Part shown: piece after piece, positions 8,953 to 18,703 of the stretch
How the letters are laid out: each line of letters begins with the position of its first letter
Position numbering within the stretch: the first letter of the stretch is position 1
Assembly (NCBI GenBank): GCA_900113425.1
Contig: FOZF01000003.1
Span: 1-64,000, forward strand
Source: Stenotrophomonas maltophilia
GTDB lineage: Bacteria; Pseudomonadota; Gammaproteobacteria; Xanthomonadales; Xanthomonadaceae
Length of the DNA stretch: 64,000 nt
Reading direction: 5' to 3'
The notes under the pieces: model-generated
What the model was told of the DNA's origin: nothing
What the model saw: the letters and a program-made list of their open reading frames with translations, nothing else
The model's database searches: none
Translations under genes and position numbers: made by a program

Positions 8953-8998
8953 TTTCGACTACTCAGGTTGTTGCCTTGCCCTGCGGCTTGGCGATTGA

Positions 8999-9022
8999 AG
9001 ATGCTTCCGCGACCAGAAGCAT
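8999..9022 (-). other. Hairpin between prs and rplY
   Basis: GATGCTTC (from 8999) pairs with GAAGCATC across an 8-nt loop. It lies 40 bp past the prs stop in the direction of transcription. The bases that follow have no T run, so a role in mRNA processing or partial attenuation is as likely as termination. Confidence 0.35.
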
Positions 9023-9061
9023 CCGGGGAAGTCCCCGCCGTTGCCGGCAGGGACGAAAAAC

Positions 9062-10021
9062 TCAGTCCACGTACAGCGAGCTGACCGACTCGCCGAAGGC
9101 GATGCGGCGCATCGTTTCGGCCAGCATCTCCGCCACGCTCAGCTGGCGGATCTTGCTGCACACCCGCGCTGCGTCCTTCAGCGGGATGGTGTCGGTCACC
9201 ACCAGCTCGTCGAGCTGGGAATTGGTGATGTTGTCCACCGCCGGGCCCGACAGCACCGCGTGGGTGCAGTAGGCGGCGACCTTGAGCGCACCGCGCGCCT
9301 TCAGGGCAGCGGCAGCGGCGCACAGGGTGCCGGCGGTGTCGACGATGTCATCGACCATCACGCAGGTCTTGCCTTCGACGTCACCGATGATGTTCATCAC
9401 GGTGGAGACGTTGGCGCGCGGACGGCGCTTGTCGATGATCGCCAGGTCGGCATCATCCAGGCGCTTGGCCACGGCACGGGCGCGGACCACGCCGCCCACG
9501 TCCGGCGACACCACGATCAGGTTCTCCGTGCCGTAGGCGCGCCAGATGTCGGCCAGCAGCAGCGGGGAGGCATAGACGTTGTCGACCGGAATATCAAAGA
9601 AGCCCTGGATCTGGTCGGCGTGCAGGTCGACAGTCAGCACGCGATCAGCGCCAGCGGTGCTGAACATCTTCGCCGCCAGCTTGGCGGTGATCGGCACACG
9701 CGAGGAACGCATGCGGCGATCCTGGCGCGAGTAACCGAAGTACGGCACCACGGCGGTCACGCTGTTCACCGATGCGCGCTTGAGCGCGTCGATCAGCACC
9801 AGCAGTTCCATCAGGTTTTCCGCACTCGGCGCGCAGGTCGGCTGGATCACGAACACGTCCTGCTTGCGGACGTTCTCTTCGATCTCCACCTGCACTTCTC
9901 CATCGGAGAAATGCGAGACCAGCGCCTTGCCCGGGCGAACCCCCAGTTCCTTGCAGATGTTCTGCGCCAGACGTTTGTTGGCGTTGCCGGAAAAGACCAG
10001 CAGGTTCGGGGACTCTTGCAT
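9062..10021 (-). CDS. prs: Ribose-phosphate pyrophosphokinase (PRPP synthetase)
   Basis: Makes PRPP from ribose 5-phosphate and ATP for nucleotide, His and Trp synthesis. The class I features are present: [18 protein letters not shown] at the N-terminus, the ATP loop [10 protein letters not shown], the flexible-loop region [19 protein letters not shown], and the PRPP-binding motif [13 protein letters not shown]. Length 319 residues from the ATG at 10021; a tandem ATG at 10024 would add one Met. It lies 138 bp downstream of tRNA-Gln, the ispE-tRNA-Gln-prs order seen in many gammaproteobacteria. Confidence 0.97.
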   Translation of the reverse strand: MQESPNLLVFSGNANKRLAQNICKELGVRPGKALVSHFSDGEVQVEIEENVRKQDVFVIQPTCAPSAENLMELLVLIDALKRASVNSVTAVVPYFGYSRQDRRMRSSRVPITAKLAAKMFSTAGADRVLTVDLHADQIQGFFDIPVDNVYASPLLLADIWRAYGTENLIVVSPDVGGVVRARAVAKRLDDADLAIIDKRRPRANVSTVMNIIGDVEGKTCVMVDDIVDTAGTLCAAAAALKARGALKVAAYCTHAVLSGPAVDNITNSQLDELVVTDTIPLKDAARVCSKIRQLSVAEMLAETMRRIAFGESVSSLYVD

Positions 10022-10159
10022 CATGATTGTCTCGGGCGGGGACGAGTGGCGGGGATCCGGTGGCGGCAAGGACCACGCCGGACCCTTGCTGCTGACAACA
10101 CCGCGGTTGTTTCCACGTCCCGCGCGGATGATGCGCTGAAGGCGCGGACACAGCCGCAT

Positions 10160-10236
10160 TGGCAGGGGCGGTAGGATTCGAACCTACGAATGCCAGGATC
10201 AAAACCTGGTGCCTTGGGCCTCTTGGCGACGCCCCT
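10160..10236 (-). tRNA. tRNA-Gln (anticodon TTG)
   Basis: A 77-nt cloverleaf on the minus strand: the acceptor AGGGGCG begins at 10236 and an encoded CCA ends at 10160. The anticodon arm CCAGG-TTTTGAT-CCTGG gives anticodon TTG. It starts 11 bp after the ispE stop, so it is very likely cut from the ispE-prs transcript. Confidence 0.97.
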
Positions 10237-10246
10237 GCATTTGAAA

Positions 10247-11116
10247 TCAGTGTTGCTCGAGTGCATCCAGCAGCGGCGAACGCGCAACGCCCGCAGCCAC
10301 CCTGGCCCGCAACTCCTTCGGCAACTTCGCCCGCCCCTGCTGTGCGGCAGTCTGCGATGCGAATTCGACGAAACAACCACTTCCAGAACCGGTCAGTCGC
10401 GCGGTACCGATGTCGCTCAACGCGGCAAGCGCTGCCTCGACGGCAGGCTCGCGGCGGCGCAGCACCGGTTCGAACGCGTTCCCGACCAAGGCCCCGGAAG
10501 CGAAGTCCTCTATTTTCGCCACTGGGCTGTCGCGCGTCAAATCCGGGGCTGCGAACAGGACCGGGGTCGGAACATGAACGCCGGGCTCGACCACCACATA
10601 CCAGGCCGGTGCCAGGGTGATCGGCTGCAACCGCTCGCCCACACCCTCGGCCCAAGCGTTACGGCCACGCACGAACACCGGCACATCCGCCCCCAGGCGC
10701 AGGCCCAGCGCGGCCAGCGCGTCCTCGTCCAGAGCGGCGTTCCAGAGCCGGTTCAGCGCCACCAGCACGGTGGCAGCGTCGGATGACCCACCGCCGAACC
10801 CACCACCGGCCGAAATATGCTTTTCGACGATGATGTCGACACCTTGGTCGATGTTGGCGGCCTCTTTCAGCATGCGGGCGGCACGTACGGCCAAATCGTC
10901 GGCCTCGTCCACACCCGGCAAGCCCTCTCCCTGCCGATGTACCTGGCCGTCTTCACGCAGGCGCAGGCCGATGCGGTCCCCCCAATCCAGCAGGCGGAAC
11001 ACGGTCTGCAGCTCGTGATAGCCGTCGGCGCGGCGGCCGGTGATATGAAGAAACAGGTTCAGCTTGGCCGGGGCCGGCCACCAGGACCAGCCCGCATCCT
11101 CCGCACCCGCGCTCAT
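10247..11116 (-). CDS. ispE: 4-diphosphocytidyl-2-C-methyl-D-erythritol kinase
   Basis: Fourth step of the MEP isoprenoid pathway: ATP-dependent phosphorylation of CDP-ME. This is a GHMP kinase with the early [20 protein letters not shown] segment (within residues 14-33) and the phosphate-binding loop [16 protein letters not shown]-terminal [10 protein letters not shown] motif is also typical. Length 289 residues. Its ATG overlaps the lolB stop as ATGA (11113-11116), so translation is probably coupled. tRNA-Gln follows 11 bp downstream. Confidence 0.96.
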   Translation of the reverse strand: MSAGAEDAGWSWWPAPAKLNLFLHITGRRADGYHELQTVFRLLDWGDRIGLRLREDGQVHRQGEGLPGVDEADDLAVRAARMLKEAANIDQGVDIIVEKHISAGGGFGGGSSDAATVLVALNRLWNAALDEDALAALGLRLGADVPVFVRGRNAWAEGVGERLQPITLAPAWYVVVEPGVHVPTPVLFAAPDLTRDSPVAKIEDFASGALVGNAFEPVLRRREPAVEAALAALSDIGTARLTGSGSGCFVEFASQTAAQQGRAKLPKELRARVAAGVARSPLLDALEQH

Positions 11117-11772
11117 GGCGCGCCCTGCCCCCACTGGTCCACCAGCACGCGGACCTTGGCGTCGCCGCTGCTGGCTTCGATCCGGCGCGGCAAGGACGGG
11201 CGCCCGGCCTCGGCGGGGTACCAGTCCAGGTACTGGATCTGCCAGCCCATCTGCTGCATGCGGCGCGGGCGGCCTTCGCCATCGCGCTCGACCTTGCCCG
11301 CGCTGGCGGGATCGGCGGCCGCCAGCCCACGGACCCACTCGGGCAGCGGGTTGACCGGGATTTCCCAGCCCGTGGCCTCCAGCAGCAGCTGCTGCGCGTC
11401 CTCGCCTTCACGCGGGCCGCCGGCCAGTCCTTCCAGGCGACCGCCTCCATGCTGGCTGTCGCCGGTCAGCTTCCAGCTCTGCCGGGTCACGGGTGCACTG
11501 AGCTCGATCACGTAGCGCCGCCCGGCCTGCTGCCAGTCGATGCGTCCACTGCCACCGTCCTTGCCCTTGCTGACCGCTACCCGGCCCTGGAAGGACCACT
11601 CCGGCTGCGCCTGCAGCGCCGCCACCCGCGCGGCTTCGGCCTGTGCCGCTTCCGCCGACACGGTCTCGACCACGGCCGGCGCCGGTGTCTTCTGGGTGCC
11701 CAGCGACGTACAGGCAGTCATGGCGACGGTCGCCACTGCCAACAGCAGCGGCCGGAACAGGGAAGCACTCAT
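11113..11772 (-). CDS. lolB: Outer-membrane lipoprotein LolB
   Basis: LolB receives lipoproteins from LolA and inserts them into the outer membrane. A lipoprotein signal ([20 protein letters not shown]) is followed by the lipid-modified Cys21. The LolB domain shows [20 protein letters not shown] and the [10 protein letters not shown] segment. Length 219 residues. It overlaps by ATGA at both ends, with the TPR gene upstream (11769-11772) and ispE downstream (11113-11116). The lolB-ispE-prs order is standard for gammaproteobacteria. Confidence 0.93.
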   Translation of the reverse strand: MSASLFRPLLLAVATVAMTACTSLGTQKTPAPAVVETVSAEAAQAEAARVAALQAQPEWSFQGRVAVSKGKDGGSGRIDWQQAGRRYVIELSAPVTRQSWKLTGDSQHGGGRLEGLAGGPREGEDAQQLLLEATGWEIPVNPLPEWVRGLAAADPASAGKVERDGEGRPRRMQQMGWQIQYLDWYPAEAGRPSLPRRIEASSGDAKVRVLVDQWGQGAP

Positions 11773-13463
11773 GGATTGAATTTCTCGCGGGCACGCTGCA
11801 GCGCGCGGTTGTCGGGGTCGAGCTTGGCCGCTTCCTCGAAGAAATGACGGGCCTCGTCATGCCGGCCGAGCACCCACAGCACTTCGCCGACATGTGCGGC
11901 GATCTCCGGATCCTTGGCCAGGGTCCACGCACGACGCAGTTGCACCAGCGCCTCTTCGTTGCGGCCCAGGCGATACAGCACCCAGCCATAGCTGTCGACG
12001 ATGGCGGCATTGTCCGGCTCGGCCACGCGGGCACGGTCGATCAGTTCCAGCGCCTCCTGGTAGCGACCGGTGCGATCGGCCAGGGTGTAGCCCAGCGCAT
12101 TCAGCGCCGGCACGTTCTCCGGCTCGGTGATCAGGATCTTGCGCAGGTCGGCCTCGGCACGGGCAATATCATCACGTCGTTCCCAGGCCAACGCACGCGC
12201 GTACAGCAGTGCATTCTCGTCCGGGTAAGCGGCCAGACCGCGGGCCAGCGCATCCAGTTCACCTGCATCGTCACTGGCGCGCTGCCGCAGTTCCGCTTCC
12301 AGCAGATAGGCGTCGCGGCGCACCTCGTCGTCCACGCCGGCATCGGACTGGATCGCGTGTACTTCGTCCAGCGCCAGGCTCTGGCGCCCGGCAAGCGCCT
12401 GTGCGCTCGCCGCCCGCAGGCGGGCCTCGCTCAGTTCATCGCCGCCCGGCACGCTGTGATACCACTGCACCGCTTCGGGATAACGCTTGAGATACTCGGC
12501 GATCTTGCCCAGCAGCAGGCGCTGCGCCGGGTCCGGTTTGGCGGCCTGCCGCGACAGCTCGCTGTACAGGTTGGAAAGAGCCGCCTTGTCTCCCTGCTTG
12601 GCCAGCAGCGACGCCCGCATTCCCCAGGTCTGCACGTCCTGCGGCCCCACCGCCAGCACCCGCTCGGCGGCGGCCGGCTGGTTCAGGCTGTCGTAGGCAA
12701 TGGCCACCGCGTTGCGCAGTTCCGGATCCTGGCGGGTCTTCGGTTCGACCTCGCGCAGCAGCGCCAGCGCGCGATCGGTCTGCCCGGCCTGCTGCAGCTG
12801 GCTGGCGCGCAGCAAGGCCACGCGCGGCTCTTCCGGGAAGCGCTTGACCACCTCATCGATCATGCGCCGTGCCAGCTCCGGCTTTTCCATCCGTAGTGCC
12901 AGGCGGCCGAATTCCTGCCAGGCCTCGATCTTCGGCGGGATGGCGTTGGCATCGACCAGCTCGCCCAGCACCTGGGCCGGCAGGGCCGGATCGCGTCCAC
13001 CGCCGATCAGCGCGGCCAGGGCAAACTTCCAGCCACGGTCATCGCTGTCCTGCAGCAGGCTCTGCAGCTCGCTGCGGGCCGCCTTCACGTCGCCCTGGCG
13101 CATCGCCAGCGCACCGGCCGCGCTGCGCATGGCCAGCGACCGTGGCGCGCGCTGCTGCCACAGGGCCAGGCCCTGGGCGGCGCTGGCATCGTCGTTGGCC
13201 AGCATGGAAATACGGGTCGCGCGCTCGGCCAGGCCGGCATCGCCGTCGCTGCGCTGGGCGGCCTGCAGGTACCAGCGCGCCGCCTCGGCCAGCTTGCCGG
13301 CCTGCAGGGCGAACTCGCCGGCCATCACCGGCTCCAGTGCCAGTTCCTCGGTGGCGGCGCCCCGCGCCGGAGCCTTGGCGGGCGCCGCCGACAGGGCCTG
13401 GCTGCACGCCAGGGACAGCAGCAGAACACTGGGGATGCGAATCAATGCGGGCATCGTCGGCAT
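11769..13463 (-). CDS. Exported tetratricopeptide-repeat protein upstream of lolB
   Basis: A 564-residue protein with a signal peptide (about residues 1-27, [20 protein letters not shown] then SQALSAA). A weak lipobox (LSLAC) leaves open whether it is a lipoprotein or a soluble periplasmic protein. The body is a chain of degenerate TPR helices, clearest near the C-terminus ([60 protein letters not shown]). TPR proteins at this position before lolB are common in xanthomonads and pseudomonads, and their function is not established. The ATGA overlap with lolB suggests an envelope role. Its start is 54 bp from divergent hemA. A second ATG nine bases downstream is an alternative start. Confidence 0.85.
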   Translation of the reverse strand: MPTMPALIRIPSVLLLSLACSQALSAAPAKAPARGAATEELALEPVMAGEFALQAGKLAEAARWYLQAAQRSDGDAGLAERATRISMLANDDASAAQGLALWQQRAPRSLAMRSAAGALAMRQGDVKAARSELQSLLQDSDDRGWKFALAALIGGGRDPALPAQVLGELVDANAIPPKIEAWQEFGRLALRMEKPELARRMIDEVVKRFPEEPRVALLRASQLQQAGQTDRALALLREVEPKTRQDPELRNAVAIAYDSLNQPAAAERVLAVGPQDVQTWGMRASLLAKQGDKAALSNLYSELSRQAAKPDPAQRLLLGKIAEYLKRYPEAVQWYHSVPGGDELSEARLRAASAQALAGRQSLALDEVHAIQSDAGVDDEVRRDAYLLEAELRQRASDDAGELDALARGLAAYPDENALLYARALAWERRDDIARAEADLRKILITEPENVPALNALGYTLADRTGRYQEALELIDRARVAEPDNAAIVDSYGWVLYRLGRNEEALVQLRRAWTLAKDPEIAAHVGEVLWVLGRHDEARHFFEEAAKLDPDNRALQRAREKFNP

Positions 13464-13517
13464 CGGGGCCTTAAAATGTCGTCCAATGGCCAGCAGCTTA
13501 TCGCAAGCAACTGAACA

Positions 13518-14801
13518 ATGACCCTGTGGGTGCTCGGACTGAATCACCAGACCGCGCCGGTGGAACTGCGCGAGCGCGCGGCCTTCGCCGGCGACGCCTT
13601 GCCGCGCGCGCTCGGTTCGCTGCGCGACACCCCGCAGATCGCCGAGGCGGTGCTGCTGTCCACCTGCAACCGCACGGAGCTGTACGCGGTGGCCGATTCG
13701 GCGCAGGCGCTGGACCAGTGGCTGCGCAGCCAGGCCGGCGACCTGCAGGGCTATCTGTACCAGCATGCTGACGCCGATGCCGTGCGCCACCTGTTCCGGG
13801 TCGCGACGGGCCTGGACTCGATGGTGCTGGGTGAACCGCAGATCCTGGGCCAGGTGAAGGATGCCTGGTCGACCGCGCGCGACCACGGTCTGCTTGGCCA
13901 GCGCCTGGACCGGCTGTTCCAGCAGACGTTCTCCGTGGCCAAGCGGGCGCGCACCGATACCCAGGTCGGCGCCAACCCGGTGTCGGTCGCCTCGGCGGCG
14001 GTGCGCCTGGCGCAGAATGCCTTTGCCCGCCTGGATGATTCCACCGTGCTGCTGGTCGGTGCGGGGGAAACCATCGAGCTGGCCGCACGCCACCTCAGCG
14101 AAGGCAAGGTGCGGCGGCTGCTGATCGCCAACCGCACTCTCGCCCACGCGCAGGAACTGGCCAGTCGTCATGGCGGCGTGGCCCTGCCGCTGACCGAGCT
14201 TGAACGCCATCTGGCCGAGGCCGACATCGTGTTCTCGGCCACCGCCGCACGCGAACCGGTGATCCACCGCGAGACCGTGGCCAATGCACTGCGTGCACGC
14301 CGGCACAAGCCGATGCTGCTGTTCGATCTGGCCGTGCCACGCGACATCGAGGCTGAGGTCGGCACGCTCAACGATGCCTTCCTGTACACCGTGGACGATC
14401 TGGAACGCGCGGTGGAGGACAATCGACGCGGCCGCCGCGAGGCCGCCGCCGAAGCCGAAGCCATCATCGACCTGCAGGTGTCGCGCTTCGTCGAGACCCT
14501 GCAGGCCGGCGCCCACCATGCGCCCCTGCGGCAACTGCGTGCCTTCGGCGACGCCACCCGCGCCGAGCTGCTCGAACGTGCCCGCCAGCAGCTGGCCAAC
14601 GGCAAGCCGGCCGAAGAGGTCATGGAACTGCTGGCCCACGGCCTGACCAACCGGCTCCTGCACCCCCCGACCGCTGCGTTGCGCGCGGCCGCGCTGAGCG
14701 GCGATGCCGATCTGACCCGCGCCGCCGAGCGCCTGTTCCCGGCTACGCCGGGTTACCGCCACCCACCCGTGAGAACCGATGACGCCGACCCTGCGCCGTA
14801 A
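13518..14801 (+). CDS. hemA: Glutamyl-tRNA reductase
   Basis: First committed step of C5-pathway haem synthesis: reduces Glu-tRNA to glutamate-1-semialdehyde with NADPH. The protein begins [20 protein letters not shown]. The catalytic cysteine is Cys50 in STCNRTE, exactly the family position. The NADPH-binding region ([17 protein letters not shown]) and the C-terminal dimerisation helices follow. Length 427 residues. The 3' end overlaps prfA by 23 bp, the usual hemA-prfA pairing, and the gene is divergent from the TPR-lolB-ispE unit. Confidence 0.97.
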   Translation: MTLWVLGLNHQTAPVELRERAAFAGDALPRALGSLRDTPQIAEAVLLSTCNRTELYAVADSAQALDQWLRSQAGDLQGYLYQHADADAVRHLFRVATGLDSMVLGEPQILGQVKDAWSTARDHGLLGQRLDRLFQQTFSVAKRARTDTQVGANPVSVASAAVRLAQNAFARLDDSTVLLVGAGETIELAARHLSEGKVRRLLIANRTLAHAQELASRHGGVALPLTELERHLAEADIVFSATAAREPVIHRETVANALRARRHKPMLLFDLAVPRDIEAEVGTLNDAFLYTVDDLERAVEDNRRGRREAAAEAEAIIDLQVSRFVETLQAGAHHAPLRQLRAFGDATRAELLERARQQLANGKPAEEVMELLAHGLTNRLLHPPTAALRAAALSGDADLTRAAERLFPATPGYRHPPVRTDDADPAP

Positions 14802-15861
14802 GCTGGAAGCGCTGGCCGAGCGCCGCGAAGAACTGGAACGCCTGCTCGCCGAACCCGACGTGGTCGCCGACAACACCCGTTTCCGCGACCTTTCGCGCGA
14901 ATTCGCCCAACTTGAACCGGTCGCCATCGCACTGGCCGACGAGGCGCGCGCCAAGGCCGACCTGGCCGCCGCCGAGGGCATGCGCGCCGATCCGGACCTG
15001 CGCGAGCTGGCCGATGAGGAAATCGCCTCGGCCCAGGCGCGCCTGCAGGAACTGGAGCAGGAGCTGGCCTTGCTGCTGGTGCCCCGCGATCCACGTGACG
15101 AGGGCAATCTGTTCCTGGAGGTCCGCGCCGGTACCGGTGGCGACGAAGCAGCGATCTTCGCCGGTGACCTGTTCCGCATGTACGCGCGCTATGCCGAGCG
15201 CCAGGGCTGGAAAGTCGAGATCGAGTCCGACAACCCCGGCGAGCACGGCGGCTACAAGGAAGTGGTGGCACGCGTGGTCGGCCGTGGCGCCTTCTCGCGG
15301 CTGAAATTCGAATCCGGCACGCATCGCGTGCAGCGCGTGCCGGCCACCGAATCGCAGGGCCGCATCCACACCTCGGCGGCTACCGTGGCGATCATTCCGG
15401 AAGCGGACGAAGTCGATGACATCGTCATCAACCCCGCCGACCTGAAGGTCGACACCTTCCGCTCATCCGGTGCCGGTGGCCAGCACGTCAACAAGACCGA
15501 GTCGGCCATCCGCATCACCCACGTGCCGACCGGCGTGGTGGTGGAATGCCAGACCGAACGCAGCCAGCACGCGAACCGCGACAAGGCGATGAAGCGCCTG
15601 AAGGCGCAGCTGCTCGACGCCGAGCGCCAGCGCCAGGACGCGGCGCAGGCCGAATCGCGCCGCCTGCAGGTCGGCAGTGGCGATCGCAGCCAGCGCATCC
15701 GCACCTACAATTTCCCGCAGGGGCGGATCACCGATCATCGCGTGGAAGGCCTGACCCTGTACGACCTGCCCAACATCCTCGCCGGCGATCTGGACCCGCT
15801 GCTGCAGCGCCTCAGCCACGAGCACCAGGTGGATGCCCTGGCTCAGCTGTCGGCGGGCTGA
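14779..15861 (+). CDS. prfA: Peptide chain release factor 1
   Basis: Recognises UAA and UAG and triggers peptide release. The PAT tripeptide anticodon motif ([10 protein letters not shown]) and the catalytic GGQ loop ([15 protein letters not shown]) are both intact; the Gln is the residue normally methylated by PrmC, whose gene is at 40537-41394. Length 360 residues. It starts inside the hemA 3' end and is followed 5 bp later by the O-GlcNAc transferase homologue. Confidence 0.97.
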   Translation: MTPTLRRKLEALAERREELERLLAEPDVVADNTRFRDLSREFAQLEPVAIALADEARAKADLAAAEGMRADPDLRELADEEIASAQARLQELEQELALLLVPRDPRDEGNLFLEVRAGTGGDEAAIFAGDLFRMYARYAERQGWKVEIESDNPGEHGGYKEVVARVVGRGAFSRLKFESGTHRVQRVPATESQGRIHTSAATVAIIPEADEVDDIVINPADLKVDTFRSSGAGGQHVNKTESAIRITHVPTGVVVECQTERSQHANRDKAMKRLKAQLLDAERQRQDAAQAESRRLQVGSGDRSQRIRTYNFPQGRITDHRVEGLTLYDLPNILAGDLDPLLQRLSHEHQVDALAQLSAG

Positions 15862-15866
15862 CGTCG

Positions 15867-17573
15867 ATGTCGGCCTGGCAGCAGCGGCAACAACTGCAGC
15901 AGGCGATCGCGCGCCAGCCCGGTGACTTCGTCGCCTGGGTGATGCTGGCCGATCTGGAACTGGAAGCCGGCGACATCGGCGCAGGCGAGCAGGCCGCGCG
16001 GCGTGCACTGCAGCTGCGACCGGACCATCCCGAAGCACTGGCCCGACTGGGTCGCGTGGCCTGGATGGCCGGTGCGCACGCCGATGCTGCGACGCTGCTG
16101 GGACAGGCTTCAGCGCGCGCTCCGGAACATCCCGGCATCGCACTGTGGCTGGGCCATGCCCTGGAAGATGCCGGCGACGCTGAGGGCGCGGCGGCCGCGT
16201 ACCGGCGTGCACATGGGCTGATGCCCGACGAACCCTACATCGCCGCCCAGCGGCTGGCATGGCAGCGCCGCCTGTGCGACTGGCAGGACGTGGATGCCCT
16301 GGCCGCGCAGGTGCGCAGCGCAGTCGCGACCGGGCAAGGCGCGGTCGAGCCCTTTGCCTTCCTCAGCGAAGACGCCAGCGCCGCCGAGCAGTTGGCCTGC
16401 GCCCGCACGCGCGCCGCAGCAGTGGCCGCATCGGTGCGGCCACTGCCCGCTGTGAAGGTACGGACGCAGGGGGCCCTGCGGATCGGCTTCCTTTCCAACG
16501 GATTCGGCGCACATCCAACCGGGTTGTTGACCGTTGCCCTGTTCGAGCAACTGGGCCGGCACCCGGAACTCCAGCTGCACCTGTTCGCACTGAACCGGGA
16601 CGATGGCAGCCGCATCCGCCAGCGGCTGCAGGCGGCAACCCGGCTGCACGATCTGGCGGGGCGCCGCCATGCCGACATCGCTGCCGCCATCCGTACACAG
16701 GGCATCGACCTGCTGTTCGACCTGCGTGGCTGGGGCGGTGGCGGTGCGCCGGAAGTGCTGGCGCTGCGCCCTGCCCCGCTGCAACTCAACTGGCTGGCCT
16801 ATCCCGGCACGTCCGGCGCACCGTGGCTGGATGCGGTGATCGCCGATGCGTTCGTCCTGCCAGCGGCGTTGGCGCCCCACCACAGCGAGCGCGTGGTGTA
16901 CCTGCCGCGCGCGTTCCAGCCCTCGGACAACACCCGCGCGCTCGAGCCGGCACCGGATCGCGCCGCGTGTGGGCTGCCCGGACACGGCGTGGTGTTCTGC
17001 TGCTTCAACAACAGCTACAAGCTCAACCCGCGCAGCATGGGGCGCGCGTTCGCCATCCTGGCGGCGGTGCCCGGCAGTGTCCTATGGCTGCTGTCCGGCC
17101 CCGGCCAGGCCGATGCGCGCCTGCGGGCAGCGGCGCAGGCAGCGGATCTGGACCCGGCGCGGCTGGTGTTCATGCCCAAGCTGCCACATCCGCAGTATCT
17201 GGCCCGCTATCAGCTGGCCGACCTGTTCCTGGATACGCACCCGTACAACGCGCACACCACGGCCTCCGACGCACTGTGGGCCGGCTGCCCGGTGCTGACC
17301 TGCCCGGGCGAGACCTTCGCCGCGCGCGTGGCCGGCAGCCTCAACCATCACCTGGGCCTGGCACGGATGAACGTTGCCGACGATGCGGCATTCATCGCCA
17401 CCGCCCGTGCGCTCGGCAACGATCCGGCAGCGCTGGCCGCACTGCGTGCCGAACTGGCACAGGCCGGCGCGCGTAGCGGCGTGTTCGACATGGCCGGTTT
17501 CGCCCGTGACCTTTCGGCACTGCTGCAGCAGCTGGCGCACGAACAGGGCTGGCAGGGCGTCGACGGCGCCTGA
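15867..17573 (+). CDS. O-GlcNAc transferase homologue (GT41), TPR plus SPINDLY/OGT catalytic domain
   Basis: Bacterial relative of eukaryotic O-GlcNAc transferase. Residues 1-130 are TPR-like helices (PGDFVAWVMLADLELEAGDI, HPEALARLGRVAWMAGAHAD, HPGIALWLGHALEDAGDAEG). The two-lobed catalytic part begins near 200 (RIGFLSNGFGAHPTGLL, His216) and contains FNNSYKLNP (Lys385). These residues correspond to the key active-site His and Lys of the structurally studied Xanthomonas campestris protein. The C-terminal lobe shows FLDTHPYNAHTTASDALWAG and PGETFAARVAGSLN, the nucleotide-sugar site. Length 568 residues, no signal peptide, so probably cytoplasmic. It starts 5 bp after prfA. The acceptor protein in bacteria of this group is not settled. 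Confidence 0.9.
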   Translation: MSAWQQRQQLQQAIARQPGDFVAWVMLADLELEAGDIGAGEQAARRALQLRPDHPEALARLGRVAWMAGAHADAATLLGQASARAPEHPGIALWLGHALEDAGDAEGAAAAYRRAHGLMPDEPYIAAQRLAWQRRLCDWQDVDALAAQVRSAVATGQGAVEPFAFLSEDASAAEQLACARTRAAAVAASVRPLPAVKVRTQGALRIGFLSNGFGAHPTGLLTVALFEQLGRHPELQLHLFALNRDDGSRIRQRLQAATRLHDLAGRRHADIAAAIRTQGIDLLFDLRGWGGGGAPEVLALRPAPLQLNWLAYPGTSGAPWLDAVIADAFVLPAALAPHHSERVVYLPRAFQPSDNTRALEPAPDRAACGLPGHGVVFCCFNNSYKLNPRSMGRAFAILAAVPGSVLWLLSGPGQADARLRAAAQAADLDPARLVFMPKLPHPQYLARYQLADLFLDTHPYNAHTTASDALWAGCPVLTCPGETFAARVAGSLNHHLGLARMNVADDAAFIATARALGNDPAALAALRAELAQAGARSGVFDMAGFARDLSALLQQLAHEQGWQGVDGA

Positions 17574-17613
17574 GCAACTGCTGCGTTAGGCTGGGCCCTC
17601 CTTCCCGCGCGGC

Positions 17614-18402
17614 ATGACGATGGGCAAGCTCAAACGCAAGGACTACGACGAACTGCTGCTGCCGTTGCAGCTGGAACTGACCGCGATGGCCCGTTGGGTA
17701 CAGCACAGCGGGCAGCGGTTGCTGGTGCTGTTCGAAGGCCGCGACACCGCCGGCAAGGGCGGCGCGATCCAGGCCATCAGCCAGCACCTCAATCCGCGCC
17801 AGTGCCGGGTGGTGGCACTGCCCAAGCCGACCGACCGCGAGGCGACACAGTGGTACTTCCAGCGCTATGTGGGGCACCTTCCGGCAGCTGGTGAGATCGT
17901 GCTGATGGATCGAAGCTGGTACAACCGCGCAGGTGTCGAGCGGGTCATGGGCTACTGCAGCGAAAGCGAGTACCAGCAGTTCCTGCGCCAGGCGCCGGTG
18001 TTCGAGCAGCTGCTGGTGGATGACGGCATCCTGTTGTTCAAGTACTGGCTGTGCGTGGACCAGGAGCAGCAGGAGAAGCGCTTCGCCGAGCGCCATATCG
18101 ATCCCCTGAAGGGCTGGAAGCTGTCACCGGTCGACCTGAAATCACGCAGCAAGTACAGCGCCTATACCGAAGCAAGGGAGGCCATGCTGCGTGCCACCCA
18201 TCGCGAAGGTGCGCCGTGGACGCTGGTGGACTTCAACGACCAGCGGCTGGGCAGGCTGACCCTGGTACGCAACCTGCTGGACCGGTTACCCGACACCCGC
18301 GTGGACGCGCCGCTGCCGGAGCTGCCGAAGCTGAAGGGCAAGCTGCATCGCGAGCACTACGATGTGCTGAAGCCGATCGAGGACTTTCCTGTCGAGGAGT
18401 AA
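17614..18402 (+). CDS. ppk2: Polyphosphate kinase 2 family protein
   Basis: PPK2 enzymes transfer phosphate between polyphosphate and nucleotides, usually favouring nucleotide phosphorylation. The P-loop is VLFEGRDTAGKGGAI, the Walker B region MDRSWYNRAGVERVMGY, and the lid region KRFAERHIDPLKGWKLSPVD. Length 262 residues, a single-domain class. The nearly tandem ATGs at 17614 and 17620 are both possible starts. It is 40 bp downstream of the OGT homologue, and a GC hairpin (18413-18429) follows the stop. Confidence 0.93.
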   Translation: MTMGKLKRKDYDELLLPLQLELTAMARWVQHSGQRLLVLFEGRDTAGKGGAIQAISQHLNPRQCRVVALPKPTDREATQWYFQRYVGHLPAAGEIVLMDRSWYNRAGVERVMGYCSESEYQQFLRQAPVFEQLLVDDGILLFKYWLCVDQEQQEKRFAERHIDPLKGWKLSPVDLKSRSKYSAYTEAREAMLRATHREGAPWTLVDFNDQRLGRLTLVRNLLDRLPDTRVDAPLPELPKLKGKLHREHYDVLKPIEDFPVEE

Positions 18403-18412
18403 GGGTGGTCGG

Positions 18413-18429
18413 CAGGGCCTGCGGCCCTG
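18413..18429 (+). terminator. GC hairpin after ppk2
   Basis: CAGGGCC-TGC-GGCCCTG, set in the context GTCGGCAGGG...CCCTGCACCCG. It starts 10 bp past the ppk2 stop. The same hairpin in inverted orientation follows the convergent gene at 18878-18894. There is no T tract, so termination would be inefficient or Rho-aided. Confidence 0.5.
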
Positions 18430-18441
18430 CACCCGCTACGA

Positions 18442-18478
18442 GCAACGGCAGCAGCAACAGCAGCAGCAGCAACGGCAG
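18442..18478 (+). repeat. CAG/CAA trinucleotide tract
   Basis: An irregular run of CAG, CAA and CGG triplets, with a core AGCAGCAGCAGCAA. It lies between the GC hairpin and the long palindrome. A mirrored CTT/CTG/CTC-type tract is at 18826-18870, and a TTTGGC-rich tract follows the palindrome at 47100-47203. Confidence 0.6.
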
Positions 18479-18492
18479 ACATACCGTGGGGT

Positions 18493-18594
18493 GGTGGGGC
18501 GATGTCGGAGTGCGGGGACGCCGCAAGTACGTCCCTATAGGCTTGGCAGCCGCATCCATGCGGCTGACACCCCGCACTCCGACACCGCCCCACC
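18493..18594 (+). repeat. Long covariant palindrome, copy 1 (102 bp)
   Basis: The outer arm GGTGGGGCGATGTCGGAGTG (then CGGGG) pairs with CCCCGCACTCC then GACACCGCCCCACC, with one mismatch that would be a G-U pair in RNA. Inside is a conserved core (GACGCCGCAAGTACGTCC, then GGCTTGGC) and a short hairpin GCCGCATCCATGCGGC. Same orientation as copy 3. Confidence 0.8.
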
Positions 18595-18627
18595 TCTGAC
18601 AGTTTCCCGATGATCGAAATCGAAACC

Positions 18628-18667
18628 GGGGTCAGATCCGTTTCCCACAGGAAAACGGATCTGACCC
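18628..18667. repeat. GGGGTCAGATCC-type inverted repeat
   Basis: GGGTCAGATCCGTTTcccacagg is followed by the complement AAAACGGATCTGACCC. A second member with a different inner stem is at 30156-30196. Its outer arms GGGTCAGATCC / GGATCTGACCC are conserved while the loop differs. It is intergenic and can form a stable stem on either strand. Confidence 0.75.
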
Positions 18668-18703
18668 AAGAGCCGTTCCGACAGATCGCAGGATACTGTC
18701 GAA

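Noticed and set aside
14779..14801. 23-bp hemA-prfA overlap as a sequencing error or frameshift
   Set aside because: Both reading frames are intact with normal termini; overlapping hemA-prfA is common in related genomes.
11769..15179. Very long open frame on the minus strand extending beyond the TPR gene across hemA and prfA
   Set aside because: Only the part below 13463 reads as a protein (signal peptide plus TPR). The rest is antisense to hemA and prfA, which have intact catalytic motifs, and exists because high-GC coding sequence leaves open antisense frames.
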